Positions 1 through 12,878 of a stretch of 64,000 nt of DNA are shown in pieces. The number at the start of each line of letters is the position of its first letter. The first letter of the stretch is position 1. This stretch comes from Marisa cornuarietis (Eukaryota; Mollusca; Gastropoda; Architaenioglossa; Ampullariidae): positions 11,049,001-11,113,000 of the forward strand of contig SMMW01000575.1 of NCBI GenBank assembly GCA_004794655.1, in the 5' to 3' direction. The translations under genes and the position numbers were made by a program. A model generated the notes under the pieces. The model was not told the origin of the DNA and ran no database searches. It saw only the letters and a program-made list of their open reading frames with translations.

Positions 1-508
1 CTTGGCATTCATTAGGTTTTGCGCTGAAACAGTTCATTTATCCAGGCTCACGGTGTGACTCACTTTGTTAACTTTAAAGCAGTAGGATCGTTTCTATGGC
101 TCAAGTTAAAAAGAAATGTTGAAACAGGTGGATTAAAAGAAACCAGCCCTCCAACTTGCCCAAAAGATAAGCAAATGGAAGAGCGTGTCTTCATTTACCG
201 TTGGCAGCGATGATGTAGAGCAGCGGCCGCGGGCTGCAGCAAAGGTGGGAGGAGACGCTGGTCTAGTCTCAATTTCCGTTTAATTATCCCCCCCTTTCAT
301 AGCTGCCTTCTTCAGCAAGACTGAATTTTTCAAATAATTATTCCCATACGTGCTGGCTGGGCCTAAAAAAAAAAAGTCTCCTTTCTGCCGGGTCACCGCC
401 TAATCTCATTTACGAAGACTAGCGCACCGTGTTCTCTTCAAAGAGCCTAAGAGGTTATGTAGAGTGACAAGGACTGTACAAAAAAAAAAAAAAAAAAACC
501 GGTCTCAC

Positions 509-834
509 CTTAGCCCGGGTGTACACCTTAGAGGACGGGTGGTAAGGGGGTGCGCTCCAGCTGTACGGGAAGTCATCTGTCCAGTTTGAAGCCTTACCTG
601 CAACAGGTGTGCTCATCAAGTGAGGTCGAGACTGAGACATGCCTAGAGACCGTCCCAGCAAAAGACGTTGATGTGTGCGTCCTCAGAAGGAGGAGAAGCA
701 GATGCAGAAAATGAAGCGTGTGCGCATGTTTGTCGATCAGTTAATACAACATTTGTGTAATAAATTTCTGTTGTTCTGCATTTATTTTACAGACAAAGAG
801 ACATGACGGCAGGGAAGTAGACTGACAATATAAG

Positions 835-909
<75 letters not shown>

Positions 910-2487
910 AAAATGTGCATCACGAAGCAGTTCCTGGCAGAAGACATAAGATCTGACAAATTTGAAATCTGCGGTCTTTTCTCAGTCTCTCCATGTAATG
1001 TATTGTTTCTTAAGTCACATAATTACAGCTTTCAATGTCAGTGTATTCCCCTTAGTGTAGCAGTGGGGGTGATCGATACATTGATCCAAATGCATTAGGT
1101 CTTGTAGTAGCTCTGCATTAGTGTTGGTAGCCGCTATAAATGCAGCCACACTGGCTAAAAAACAACAGTAGTTATAAAAACAGAGATGTTATGTAAAGCC
1201 TTGGGACTCTCAGCGGGTCTTAGTAGTGGAGCGGGCACAGGGGTCGTCCTACGGTACAATATGGGCCTAATGCTGCATGTGACCGCAATGTAGTACTAGT
1301 TCTACTAGCAGTAGTTGCTGCTGTTATGAAATCAGTTTAAAGAAGAGATTTGGGGAGCTAGATTATGCTAAAACCAGTACAAAGGAGAAGAATACAGAGT
1401 GGCCATGGAGCAATACTCGTATCCACAACAGCAGACGACTTTCTTTAATATTGTATATCCGACAGATACTTCACGCACCGTGCTGGAACACACTGCCGAA
1501 AGACTGGGTGAGGTAGCCGTTCTCCTTGAAGTGCTGCGGCAGCGTGGTGTAGTTGCCGGCGTGGTGGCGCCAGTAGACGTTGTTGTCATATACCCTGGTG
1601 GTGTCGGGACGGCGACCCGTCAAGAATGACGTACGACTCGGCCCTCCCAAAGCTTGCTAGGAACAGGAGAACAAAACTACGTCACAGGTTCGTGATTTAT
1701 GCTTTTGTGACCAGATCAACCAAAATGTAAACACGGCGTTACCTTTTATTTAATTTACTAACTTGACATTCTCCTGTCTTTTTATGTACTTGAATGTCAG
1801 TGCAATTTCGCGTAAACAAAAGAAACAGAAAATATGAAGTATCAAGAGATAAAACGTTGGAATCTTCGAAAGAAAGAAAGAAATGAATTCAGGGAAATGT
1901 TACAAGGGAGCGCACTGTTGCTGTTTTCATGAGTTGTCACCCAGCTTCCGGTGGGATCATCAAGGGAGCGCTGCGTGTAGCATTGTTTTTCTTCAAAGGT
2001 ATTTAGCCATTGATGATACTTACCTGTAATGCTGTGTCCCTATTTCTATTACACGATGTTCTGGTTTGGCGAGTGAGGTAGTCTTGTAATATAATAACAA
2101 TTCTGGGTGGGCAGGCACAAGATCATTTGTCGATAACGTAAACTTTAAGTTTGGTTAATTAGTTTTTCGATTTTGTTTTGTAGACTAACAGACAAAGTAA
2201 AAAGAAACATTGACTGGAAGGCAGGCAGGTGGACAGTCAAACAGATAGTAATTTGAGTGTGTGTTTGTGAGTGTTTGCTTGACTATGTTGTTCTGACTGA
2301 TCAGCACAATATCCACAACAACAGTCATGGATCGCGAGACAGACCTGAACGTAAGCTCTATCAAACACAACGCTCTTCCTGGCCAGACTGTCGATATTCG
2401 GGGTGGCTGCGATTGGATCGCCATAGCAACCAAGCGTCGGCCGCAGATCGTCCACCACGATAAAGAGAACATTCGGCGTGGCGGCAG
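509..2487 (-). CDS. IDS: Iduronate 2-sulfatase-like, three internal exons (partial)
   Basis: Three minus-strand exons, 2345-2487, 1479-1656 and 509-597, join in phase with GT/AG borders. The first carries the N-terminal sulfatase strand with the metal-binding Asp pair ([14 protein letters not shown]). The second carries the segment [15 protein letters not shown], and the third [17 protein letters not shown]. All three are diagnostic of lysosomal iduronate 2-sulfatase, which removes 2-O-sulfate from heparan and dermatan sulfate. The first exon (signal peptide) was not found, and the C-terminal exons lie beyond the left edge. The signature normally written C-x-P-S-R reads G-G-P-S-R at the start of the second exon, so the Cys converted to formylglycine is missing. 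This could be a pseudoenzyme, a decaying paralogue or an assembly error. Family identity is secure; activity is doubtful. Confidence 0.88.
834..911. repeat. (GAAA)n microsatellite
   Basis: About 78 bases of nearly perfect GAAA tetranucleotide repeat in an intron of the IDS-like gene. Repetitive peptide frames through it are not genes. Confidence 0.95.
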
Positions 2488-2619
2488 CTGCAAGAGGAAC
2501 CATCTTGGCATCAGCAAGCCGAAAACAGTTAAGGTGTGAGCAACATGTGGTAACGAAATCAAGCTGGGTGGTAGGTTTATGAAAAATGAAAAGCGAATAA
2601 ACACACGCAGTGTTACAAG

Positions 2620-2676
2620 CACACACGCACACACGCACGCACGCACGCAAGCAAACACACACACACACACACACAC
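2620..2676. repeat. CA / CACG microsatellite
   Basis: Mixed ACAC and ACGC dinucleotide tract just upstream (on the minus strand) of the first recognised IDS-like exon. The cysteine- and valine-rich frames across it are repeat artefacts. Confidence 0.9.
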
Positions 2677-2689
2677 TAAAAAAGAGAGG

Positions 2690-5600
2690 GGGGACAGAAA
2701 CTGGAGAGAGGCCAAATATTTTGTAAAATGACTTACGAGGTGGTGAAAATATCTTGAGAAATCTAATATTCGTTAAGCGAAAATACAGACTGCTGGGTAA
2801 CTGAAGGGTACGATTTTCTACATGGTGAGTGATGATCAATTAGGTGCGTAAGCTGCAGAACGAAACATTAGAATCTGCAGTCGGACTTTAAGGAGAAAAG
2901 TTCTGACATCCCTGCACGCATTTGGCGTTGGTGCCCGAGGGGGAAAATGTACATCAAGCTAATTAATATTTGATGCAACGCACGTGCCAAAGGTCCGAGC
3001 GATTTCACTCCTGATGGATAATATATCAAGAAAAGCACCGCCCTATCTGAAATATGCAACTAAAAATAGACAATCCGCACGTGGCTTGGCCACCAAGCAT
3101 TTTCGCTCATTTTTTTGTCCAGAACTTTTATTTCTGCTGGAACAACGCATTTGCTGTGCTGGCGCAAAAGGTGTGTAAGCCTTTCGATCGACTGTTCTAA
3201 GCACAGTTAGAGTCAAAAGCGAGAGCTGTATCAAAAGCTTGCCGTCGAGGTCATAGAGCTACATTATCACTGCCGTGGATCTTCTCTGCTGTTGATAGCG
3301 GTGAAGCACATAGTTTTGTCCTGTACATGCAAGTCTGTGGGCTCGCGCGCTTTCTCGTCTACTCCCATCTCCGCGCTAGCCACACTGGAACTATCGTCTC
3401 CGGCTTTTTTTTTTTTTTTTCGAACAAGGCCAGAATCAACACAAGTGCTTCTTAACACCTGCAGGGTATGGCCCTGGACAAGAACAACAGCTAGAAGCAC
3501 ACAAAGAGAGGAAACGCCTGCAAACAATGGGATGCAATCGTGACCATATGCTCCACTGCTTCTTAGGGAGTGATTGACCCCTGAAACCTTTAGTAACCCC
3601 ATCTATTGTGTGAAATAAGCATAATATACAAACCAAAAACGTTATTATAACAGTCAAAGAAAGCTGACTTTAGAAGACTTAGCTATACACAGTGCTGGGG
3701 TAGAAAAGATGTCAAAAATATTACTAACCTCAGCTTATGTAAAACATTCATTTAGAAGCACTATTACATTATATTTGCGGAAGCGAAAAGAGATTTTAAC
3801 ATTAATATAAGAAAATAGCCTGTCAGAAAGTGTCTGTACGAATACATATTTTGGGAAAGAAACAGAGAACAATTATTGTATTGTATTAATACCTTACGCA
3901 TGAATGTCTCGGAAGATCGTTACTGGCACAGCCCCAAAGAATGCTCAGTATTTTAAAGGACAACACAAGTGCAACATTTTTTCTTTATGATCAGCTAAGT
4001 TTAATTTAAAATAATAATTCCCAAAATGTGAATACATAGTTATGCTTAATTTTCAAGACATACGCCTATACAGATCTCTGAACAAAGTTAATCCACTGGC
4101 GTTTGTTGCCCTCATCTTTAGGATTTCTCAAACCAGAACAAGCTCCATCTCAGTGCCGAAGAGAACATTCAGCAGCAGCACATTATATCCTGGTCTGTTT
4201 TCTTTCATCTAGAATTGCATCTTTTTTTTCTCTTCGAATTCAGCTCATGCAGACGACGCTACTTTTGGAAATACTTCCCTTTCGCCACTTGATGTTTTCT
4301 CGACAAATCCAGGTGTGATTAAGAGGAAAAGATTAATATAATATTTCTCGTGCCTCTTCGTCATAAACTACCACTGGAATATGTTTTTATGATTTCTAGC
4401 GATTTTCGCTAAGCCCTCGTGTTGTACTTTAAGGCTACCTGCAGACGTTGACATGGCTATAGTAACTGCCAAATTTTTTTGGCAGCAAAGTAAATCTGTT
4501 GTATAACATCCACTTTTAAAATAATCCCTCTACCTCCTGGTGGTTTATAGAAAAGATGATTGTGTACTGCATGTTTGTGTTAAACAGTATGCCTGTAATT
4601 ATCTAGCGTTTTCTCACAGAGAGAGAGAGAGAGAGAGCGCAAGGAAAGAGAGAGGGGAAGGTTCGAGAGAGAGAGAGTTGAGGAAATTCTTAAGAGGAAA
4701 ACACAGCTAAACTAATAATATTATCTGAAAATGAATGCCGTTACGTATGAATGTTACATAACAGAAAAAGACAATAACAACTTCATACGCTCAACAATAT
4801 AGTTCCGGAACATTTTAGCATGTTAACAATCTCCAGAATAACATATGCAGCTCTAGCGATGCTCTAGAAACATAACTTATGTAATCATACAAATCCCACA
4901 GTATGATAATATTACATATTCGGCTCTGTCCTAAAACACATTGGCGCTGCTTATAATTCTTTTTCTCACCAGAACATGCTGTAAGGTGATTGCATTAAAA
5001 CAGAAATACGAACTCATACTGTATTGCTGTACATTTCGAAAAATGGTCTGCGGATGTGTTCTAAAGCGAGTTTTGGTAAAGCTGATGTTTCATTTAGTAC
5101 GACCAGTTTCTTACTTGAAAGTGGAATGACTAGAATGCTAAGCCTTGAAGTTGGTACAGTGTGAAAGAAATTCTTTACAAACCTTTCGAAATGATGGTAG
5201 TCGATCGACAAATGAGAACGAGGACAAGTGCCAGTTCAGTAGTTATTGACATGTTGACTTCTTTTGTAACACTGACAGCTCTGATTTAGGTCTTGCTGCG
5301 AGATTCTCCGGATGCTGGCTGTTGTTCCACTAGGCACCAGTCGTCTGCCACGGCAGGAAGCATACTTCACGTTATATCACCAAGCAGCGCATGCGAGGTT
5401 GGAATCTAGGGGAAGCAACCTCATTTCGTCGAATTTACTAACGTTAAAAAGTTATGGACCATTCACCGAGTGCTCTTCATATTCTTCAGACACAGCATCA
5501 TAGTAATAATAATAAAAGGGACGTGAATCATAAAAAATATCGTAAGAAATAATCTACTGCAAAGTTTTAACATAAGTCAATTTTTGTAAAGTTTTAAGCA

Positions 5601-7100
5601 TGCTTTTGTTTTAATTTGAATTTTTTTAAAGTTTTTTTTAATTTATAGAGCACTTTTATAGTCTTTATTCTGCTGTAGTTGTTTTTACATATGTGATCGA
5701 CACACAGAACTGCAAGAACATCTCATTTGAATGCATTTCTTTGACGACAAGAGAATTAAGTGGGATCTTCTATAAAATCTTGCCGTTAATGAAACCATGG
5801 AGATGTGAGAAATCTCCACTCGACAATACATGTATATCACGGACGTGCAATAATTTCCTGAAAGGGATTAATAAATATGTTTTGTATTTTGTCAGTACTG
5901 TCGTTTTCTTTCGTCCCCTTTGTTCTGTAACTACTTAGTCCACGTCTCTTCCTCGTTTTAAGCGCTAAGAGCATGCTCTCTATGAGTGTGAATATGCGCT
6001 ATAAAAAATCTTCACTATTATTATTATTGTATTTGTAGCCTAGCGACGTTGGTGACCTAAGCAACAGGCCAACTATATATGCGCAGTTAAAAAAAAAACA
6101 AAAAAAACTACACGTTTTATCTAAACGGCACGACGATTGGGTTACAGACAAAATCTAAACCAATCAAAAGACCTAATAGTTATGCCGATCGGCTACAAAA
6201 GAGTTTCCGGTAGTAGCACGAACGACGGTAATTTGTTCAGGATTGTTGTTGCTTTTGTCAGTATACAGCTAGGAAAAACATTCATCACACTGGTTTGTAC
6301 ACTACTCGTTTAAATTTGATTACCATTTTCAGGAGAATTTAGACTTGAAAACCGCTGCAAAGCTTACGGAGGGTTGACTAGTGGCCAGCAATTTGCTCCA
6401 ATTGCACTCTGTATCTAGTAGTAAAACGTTTCATGTACTGTCACGTACTGAAACTTCATGCTAGGTAAACGCGATAGAAGACAGCAGAGTAAAGCATATC
6501 GATCTGTTTTCATCACAATCGCTCATTAATGTTAGACTACCACATTGCTTCCTATACCTATTACGTCTTTATTTGTGTCCTCTTACAGACTGAAGATGAT
6601 TACTATCGTGCAGGTCATACTGAAAATAATATTAATATAATTTCGAACAGGCTTTTGTTTCAGAAGAAGAGGAAAAGAACTTGGATCTTAGATCATCCAA
6701 AGTTAACTTTAGATTAGAAAATGGATGATATTTAGTAGTACATATAGGAGAAAGACGCATAAAACCACTCTGAACGGCTAGAAATGATAGAATACAACTT
6801 TGAAATACTATGACTGGTACAGTTATCATGTTTTGTTCACAACAAAAAATACTTTTAAGTTTAGACTTTTAGTCTCTTTTAATGCCAGTATGTAATAGAC
6901 ATGTAGTTCTTAGTGTTTGTGTGTAGGTAATTGATAATTGTGGCTATACATTTAAATGCAATATATAGAGCTGATATATATATATATATAAAAGCATGGT
7001 TGTATTAAATACTGTGAATAGGGTTAAACAAAGAAATGGGTGCAGTTGTATAGCAAATCCATAACATCAGTTTTCTTGTTTGTAGTGGAATGAAATACAG
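2690..7100. other. Intergenic or intronic, no recognisable gene
   Basis: About 4.4 kb of AT-rich sequence with short frames but no recognised domain. It contains a GA tract near 4618-4637 and, near 5960-6030, a sequence ending in a (TTA)n run that resembles the 3' tail of an old LINE. The unidentified first exon of the IDS-like gene could lie here. Confidence 0.5.
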
Positions 7101-7146
7101 CAGTTAAAAACTTGCATACATTGTAAATTTTCAGACCAGTTCCAGC

Positions 7147-8587
7147 ATGGCTGCCAATGCTATAGAACAAACCCTGTTAAAGGCTACAAAAATCATAGAG
7201 GATCAGGTAATGTGTGCTATTTTTGTATTTTTAAGTTTTATTATGTTGTATTATGTAAGTCTCAGCTAATGTAACATAAGATAGTAAACTTGTCCACTGA
7301 TGTGAAAAACAGAATTGCAACAGTCCTTTAACGAACATCATCAGTTATGTTGGTTTGTATAAATGCTGGACAGAAAGTTGATCATTATCTTATGACTAGC
7401 ATAATCTTAAATGCTGGACAGAAAGTTGATCATTATCTTATGACTAGCATAATCTTGAAGTTATTATAATGTTGCACGGTAATGCCTATGGTTGTAAAAA
7501 TGGGGGATGTCTCGTGTATCTGTGCATAGTATTTGGCAGAGCACCTCAGTGTTTTTGGAATAGATATGTGTTATTACAATTTGAATAGTCATTCTTTTTC
7601 AAATCTCATTTTTTATTGTGATGCTACTGTAGCAGAATGCTACATTCATTTAGGTGTATTTCTGTATGTCCAGACTGTCATATGTGTAGACTGCTGCTAT
7701 TTCTTTGACAGTTTAAAAAATAAATGTCTTTGTTCCTCACTCCATTTCTTATCATCTCTCTTTAGAGCTAGAATTAATTTTAAAACTGTGACTGCTAACA
7801 CTGCAAAATGTCAGTGTAGAAAGAATGAGTTTTTGTTATTATAATAATTGTCATATTTCAGATTCAGTACTTTTTATATTCTGATATGTACAAGTCAGCA
7901 CGTAGCAATGTAGTTTCTCACAAATGGGCATAGTGCTACAAATAAACATTTGATTTTTAAAAATGCAATACTCAATGTGTGCAGATTGATGCAGAAATTG
8001 CCAAATTAGACAGTCTAGATGAAGATGACCTGGAGGCCATTCGCAGGCGACGGATGGAAGTGATGAAACAACAGCAGCAGCAGAAGCAAGAATGGCTAAA
8101 CCAAGGCCATGGAGAGTACACTGAGATCACAACAGAGAAAGAATTTTTCGATGAGTCCAAAAAGTCAAAGGACCTTGTCTGTCATTTTTATCGCGACACC
8201 ACTTTTCGATGCAAAATTGTTGACAAGCATCTTGCCATCCTGGCGCCCAAGCATCTTGAGACGAAATTTATCCGAATTAATGTGGAGAAGTGTCCTTTTC
8301 TTGTGGAGCGACTGCGGATTAAAGTTCTTCCTACAATTTGTATTGCTAAAGATGGGAAAACCACAGATTATGTTGTTGGCTTTGATGATTTAGGGGGATC
8401 AGATGACTTTCCAACAGAAATGCTAGAATGGAGACTGGGACGTGCTGATGTCATTCAGTACTCTGGTGACCTGTTGACCCCTCCATGGGAGCCATCAGGA
8501 TCTTCAGGAAAGAAGATTTTTAGCCATGCCAAAAAGACCATCCGTGATGATGGGAATGATGACAGTGAAGATGATGGAGACTGGTGA
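7147..8587 (+). CDS. TXNDC9: Thioredoxin domain-containing protein 9
   Basis: Two exons, 7147-7206 and 7985-8587, joined in phase (CAG^GTAATG donor, TGTGCAG acceptor), encode 220 residues. The human protein is about 226. The N-terminal helix contains a run of Gln, followed by the hallmark GHGEY, then a thioredoxin fold of the phosducin-like type with [13 protein letters not shown] in place of a CxxC redox centre. [22 protein letters not shown] and DYVVGF follow, and the tail is acidic (DDSEDDGDW). The family binds the chaperonin CCT/TRiC and affects tubulin and actin folding in the cytosol. The start is the ATG at 7147, with a likely splice acceptor just upstream suggesting a 5' UTR exon. A possible AATAAA lies near 9096. 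Confidence 0.95.
7361..7456. repeat. 48-bp perfect tandem duplication
   Basis: A 48-base unit occurs twice head to tail (7361-7408 and 7409-7456) in the single intron of TXNDC9. The copies are identical by eye, so the event is recent or an assembly artefact. Confidence 0.95.
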
Positions 8588-9095
8588 ATTTAACATAGTT
8601 TTGTTTGCTGAGTGATTTCTGCTTCAGACATTTTTTAGGTGGAAGTTCTTGTGTGCATTGAGCACAGATTTCCAAATGTATGATTAACACCATTACTACT
8701 TAATGTGAAAATACCTGAATAGGTTGGGCTCAGCATTTGTGGTTTAAACTTAAGAAAACGGACAAAAACAATTGTTTTACAAGGTCCAGCTTTTCCAGTC
8801 GAGTTTTGGGGAACATATTTCAGTTTGTTTATAATAGTAGAAGAGGTGTTGATCATCTGCAAAATCTATTTGTGTTGCTGGATGCTGTGGCGTATGGAAA
8901 AAGCCTTCCCATCCCTCCCCCTTTTCCCCTGACAACCTCTTAGGGTAGAATCTGAATTAGCTTTTCCGAGTTACCTCGTGGTTATTTCCCTTTCTACTTT
9001 CTTATTTACTTTCTCATTTGCAAGAGACTATACTCACTACAGTATAAAATAAAAATAATATAAAAACTTTCTACTTCAAATAGTATATTTATTGA

Positions 9096-9101
9096 ATAAA
9101 G
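9096..9101 (+). terminator. Candidate polyadenylation signal for TXNDC9
   Basis: AATAAA about 510 bases after the TXNDC9 stop codon, in an AT-rich 3' region. No other evidence places the cleavage site. Confidence 0.4.
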
Positions 9102-9614
9102 TATGTGCCTCGCATATTATGAAACGTGTCTTTGTCCTGGGAAATGATTATATGTACAGAAAATATGTGACTGCACATTTGAATGTTAATGCTTTTGTCT
9201 TTCCCACTTTAAAATTCCTTGTGATAAATTATACATTGATAAATAATAAATTATAGATCAAAATGGCACAATTTTGCATTGAGGCCTAAAACACCCCTAA
9301 CTGTAGCAAGATATCTAATCAGAACTAAAGAAGACCAAAAGGTGTTTCCTAGTTAACACCCACAGAACAACATGCTACTGATATGCTTCCTTGCAAAGAG
9401 ATACCATTTTTAATTGTATGTGCTACAAAGCTGTGTGACATGCTGTATGTGTATGTCTACCTGTGAAAATGGATTTTAAAAAAATGCTGTATACAGTTGT
9501 CTGAGTGATATCAATCTTAAAAAGGGGCAGAATAAAACCTTCAAATAACAACATTTGCTCAGTTTGCAAATGAACCATTAGGTACTACATGAAAACAAGA
9601 AAGGAGTCATGTAG

Positions 9615-9674
9615 TTGGAGTAATGTTTTAGACATAGTGTATTGTTGGAGTAATGTTTTAGACATAGTGTACTG
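9615..9674. repeat. 30-bp tandem duplication
   Basis: A 30-base unit beginning TTGGAGTAATG is repeated head to tail (9615-9644, 9645-9674) with one T/C difference. It is downstream of TXNDC9, and no function is apparent. Confidence 0.9.
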
Positions 9675-11174
9675 TTATATGTTGCATTTTCGGCACCCCT
9701 TGATTATAGAGGCCCCAAAAACAGTAGCCCATTGGACAGCAAATGTTTGATACACAGTCTCGGGCACGTGACAGTTGTGTTAACGTCATCTCATCTCGTT
9801 ATCCACGGCTGGGTGGTTGAACCATTGCCGATGAGTTTCTAGAATCTGCCTTCATCTCTCATGATTATCAGCCGCCCTCAATTATTTGATGTTATCCTCC
9901 TATCTCTTTGTCTGCCAGTTCGTCTTTACCTGATAATATGGGTTGTAAGCCCGCAGTCGTGAAACATTCCAACACCTTGGCATTTTTTTTCTTTTTATCG
10001 TGTACATTTTCATAATAGTCTTGTGTTTTTTAATGACCATCTTGCGTACAGTGTACATAGTGACATTTTCTTTATCAGATTGAAGGATCTTGGGATAGCA
10101 TGTCATCTCTAACACCTGGAATTTTATCTTGAAGCCAGCAACAAAGACCTATGTGTGTGTGTGTGTGTGTGTGTTCGCGCACGTGCATGATAGAGATTTG
10201 AGTGAGATAGCAACCAAATCTAGAGCGGACACTTTTAAGACACCACGATACACTATCTTTCACTGTTTTCCGCTGGTCAGTCTCTAGATTACTGGTGACA
10301 AGAAGTAAAAGATTCTTTTACTCAACAAATGTATGCACAGATTTGAATATCCCCCCTGCCCCGTCCCAGTTCCCAATTAATCACGTGTCAGTTGCCACGC
10401 GCTCAAAGACTGTAGTTGCGCCTCCTGCTGCTTTCATTAGAAGTGTCAGCCCCCAATAAATTTTCCGCCGTCATTGGCTGTTCTGTCTTCCGGCTGTTAC
10501 TGAATCCATTTGCTAGGAAAACACAATCATTCCGAAATGTCGATGCCAGTCATATTAGAACGAGGATATATATATATATAAAGAAAAGAAGTGCCCGAAC
10601 TAGATATGTATTTCGACATCTACTTTGCCGTATTCTCAGAAGGTAGTGGGAAACTTTCCGTCTTTGGTGAATTTGTGTGGTAAAGTTTCCCTACTTAAGA
10701 ATCTCGTGAAGTCGCGCTTCTTTTGGTGATGGAGGACGTGATTGTTAGTTTGCAGTCTTTTCCAAGAAGCTTCTGCCAACGTTGGTGTATCAGCTGTTTC
10801 ACGCGCTCAGTGCACAATTAGGCACTGCATTCCATGCTAGCTGTGTATAACTGCTGATGACAGTATTCACGGCGCTAATGACACTTATTACCGTCGATTT
10901 TAAGCTGCAACTACGAGAGCGCACCGCTTACGGATTACAGGCGTCTGTCGCAGCTCTGCTAACTAAAGCTTCCAGTCTGCCAGCCTTTAGATATGAACTT
11001 CCTCAAGACAGGATACAACTGTGTGTCAGAAAGCCACCACAGTATGGCGTTTTCCTTCCCTGAAGTGGCTCTGTGTTCGGTATTTAGTGGAAGACCGCAG
11101 TGCTCCCTGGAACAGAGAATTGAATACACAGGGAAATACTCTAGTGCGCAAAGGAATACTTTAGCTTGTAGATA

Positions 11175-11355
11175 AAGTGTGTGTAGAGGAAGAGTGGTGT
11201 ATGGGGAAAAACTAGTTTATTAAGGAAGACCATATTTTGTAGCAGATGATCGTGAAGAGGAAAACTGGAGTGTAGAGGGAGACTGGTGTACCAACAAAGA
11301 CTGGTTTGTAGATGACGAGCAGTTTGTAGAGGACGACTGGTTGTGTGTAGAGGAA
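11175..11355. repeat. Degenerate short tandem repeats
   Basis: Imperfect repetitions of a motif like TGTAGAGGA-GACTGGT at irregular 20-30 base spacing. They suggest an old, eroded minisatellite. Confidence 0.5.
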
Positions 11356-12778
11356 CACCCGAACGCTGAGTGTCAGACTCACGAATTCTGCTGTCACACC
11401 AGGTAGCACGCGCGCAGTGAACATGACAGTAAGTTATTTGTCTCTGGGACTGGAGGAAGGTTAATTTTAGGAAAAGGGTTCATGTGGAATACGACAAAGA
11501 CACTTGGCAACCGAAACAGCCTCGTTCTGTTGCATCGCTGATGAGGCGTGCACGCAGAAGGCACCAGAAGCAAAGCCAGCTCATCGGTTCTCTGAAGCCG
11601 GGGGGAGAAAAAAAACCCTCCACTTCTGATTAGGTCTTTGGAATCCGTGGGAGAAAGCAGCGCCGCTTGTGGAGAAAGATTAACTCGAATCACCAACAGC
11701 ATCCGTCACCGTTTCATCGCAACTGTTACCAACACCGCGCCGATCCTACCACTACTACAGCCACAACAACACCTAGTACGATGGTGTACTTACCGGGGAG
11801 TACTTGCTAGCAGCGAGCATCACGACGGCGGATGGTCGCTTCATGCCTGAAGTTGCACAGATAAGGTTTGTGCTTTATAAATTTAAAAAAAAAATCGCTA
11901 TCTTCTGCTGCAGGTAACAGATTTTTGCGGCGCCGAGCAAATGGGTTTGCCGTGTGTGCAAGGGTGTAAACAGGAAACCTCTAGTCAACTAAACTGTGCA
12001 CTACAAAGACCTAAGATGCTAGGGATTTTCGAACGCAATAGAGATATTCTCTGGACACAGCATTTTGATCTTTCAGGTCCAGATATCACAGTGGGATTAA
12101 AAGTATTTTGTAAGTGACCTTCAGATATGCTTTCTAATTTTTACCCTCAATAAAAACTTTAATTCTGTGAATCAATAGGCAACAAAATTCATGCATGGTA
12201 ATTCAAGATATAAGCAAGTGATAGGGTTTATTAATCCTTTTTGACTGGGGTGTTATATGTCTACCGTATTTCAGTGAAATGTAGCATGTTTAATTCCCAG
12301 TCTTGAGCCAGCTACAAACGGGTAGAACAGCAAACGATTCAAATTTGTTCAGTCTTTAATTCTGCATTAAGCCTCTTCTTGCTTATGAGTTAGCGACATT
12401 ATAAATGTACCTTCTTTTACAAGAAATGTAATTTTTATGACCGGTAGATAAACTTGTAATTTGGAAGCCGAGACGACACCAATACAAAGTTGCTATTTTG
12501 ATAATTCTCGATTTAACAAAGAATGATACAATTGTTAAATACAAACATATAAACGACAGACAGAAATAAACATTAAATAAATAACCGCAGTACCTTAGTA
12601 GCACTGGATCAATGAATAGCGGTAGCAATGAAGGCTCACAAGTTGGAAGGAAACAAATACGTTAATAGGTAGTCTTCTTCGCGTTGATGGCAGTGAGGCT
12701 ACTGTTATTCATTTATCCAGTACTATTGAGGTACTGCGGCTATTTATTTATTGTTTATTTTTCTCTCTCTCTCCACCT

Positions 12779-12829
12779 GTGTTTGTGTGTGTGTGTCGGT
12801 GTGTGTGTGTGTGTGTGTGTATGTGTGGC

Positions 12830-12873
<44 letters not shown>
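12779..12873. repeat. (GT)n microsatellite
   Basis: About 95 bases of mostly GT dinucleotides with a few interruptions. Open frames of CV or TH repeats across it are artefacts. Confidence 0.95.

Positions 12874-12878
<5 letters not shown>

Noticed and set aside
3436..3602. Minus-strand hydrophobic frame that could be the signal-peptide exon of the IDS-like gene
   Set aside because: It contains a Leu/Val-rich stretch and a possible GT donor, but the hydrophobic frame ends in the wrong phase for the exon at 2345-2487 and has no nearby ATG.
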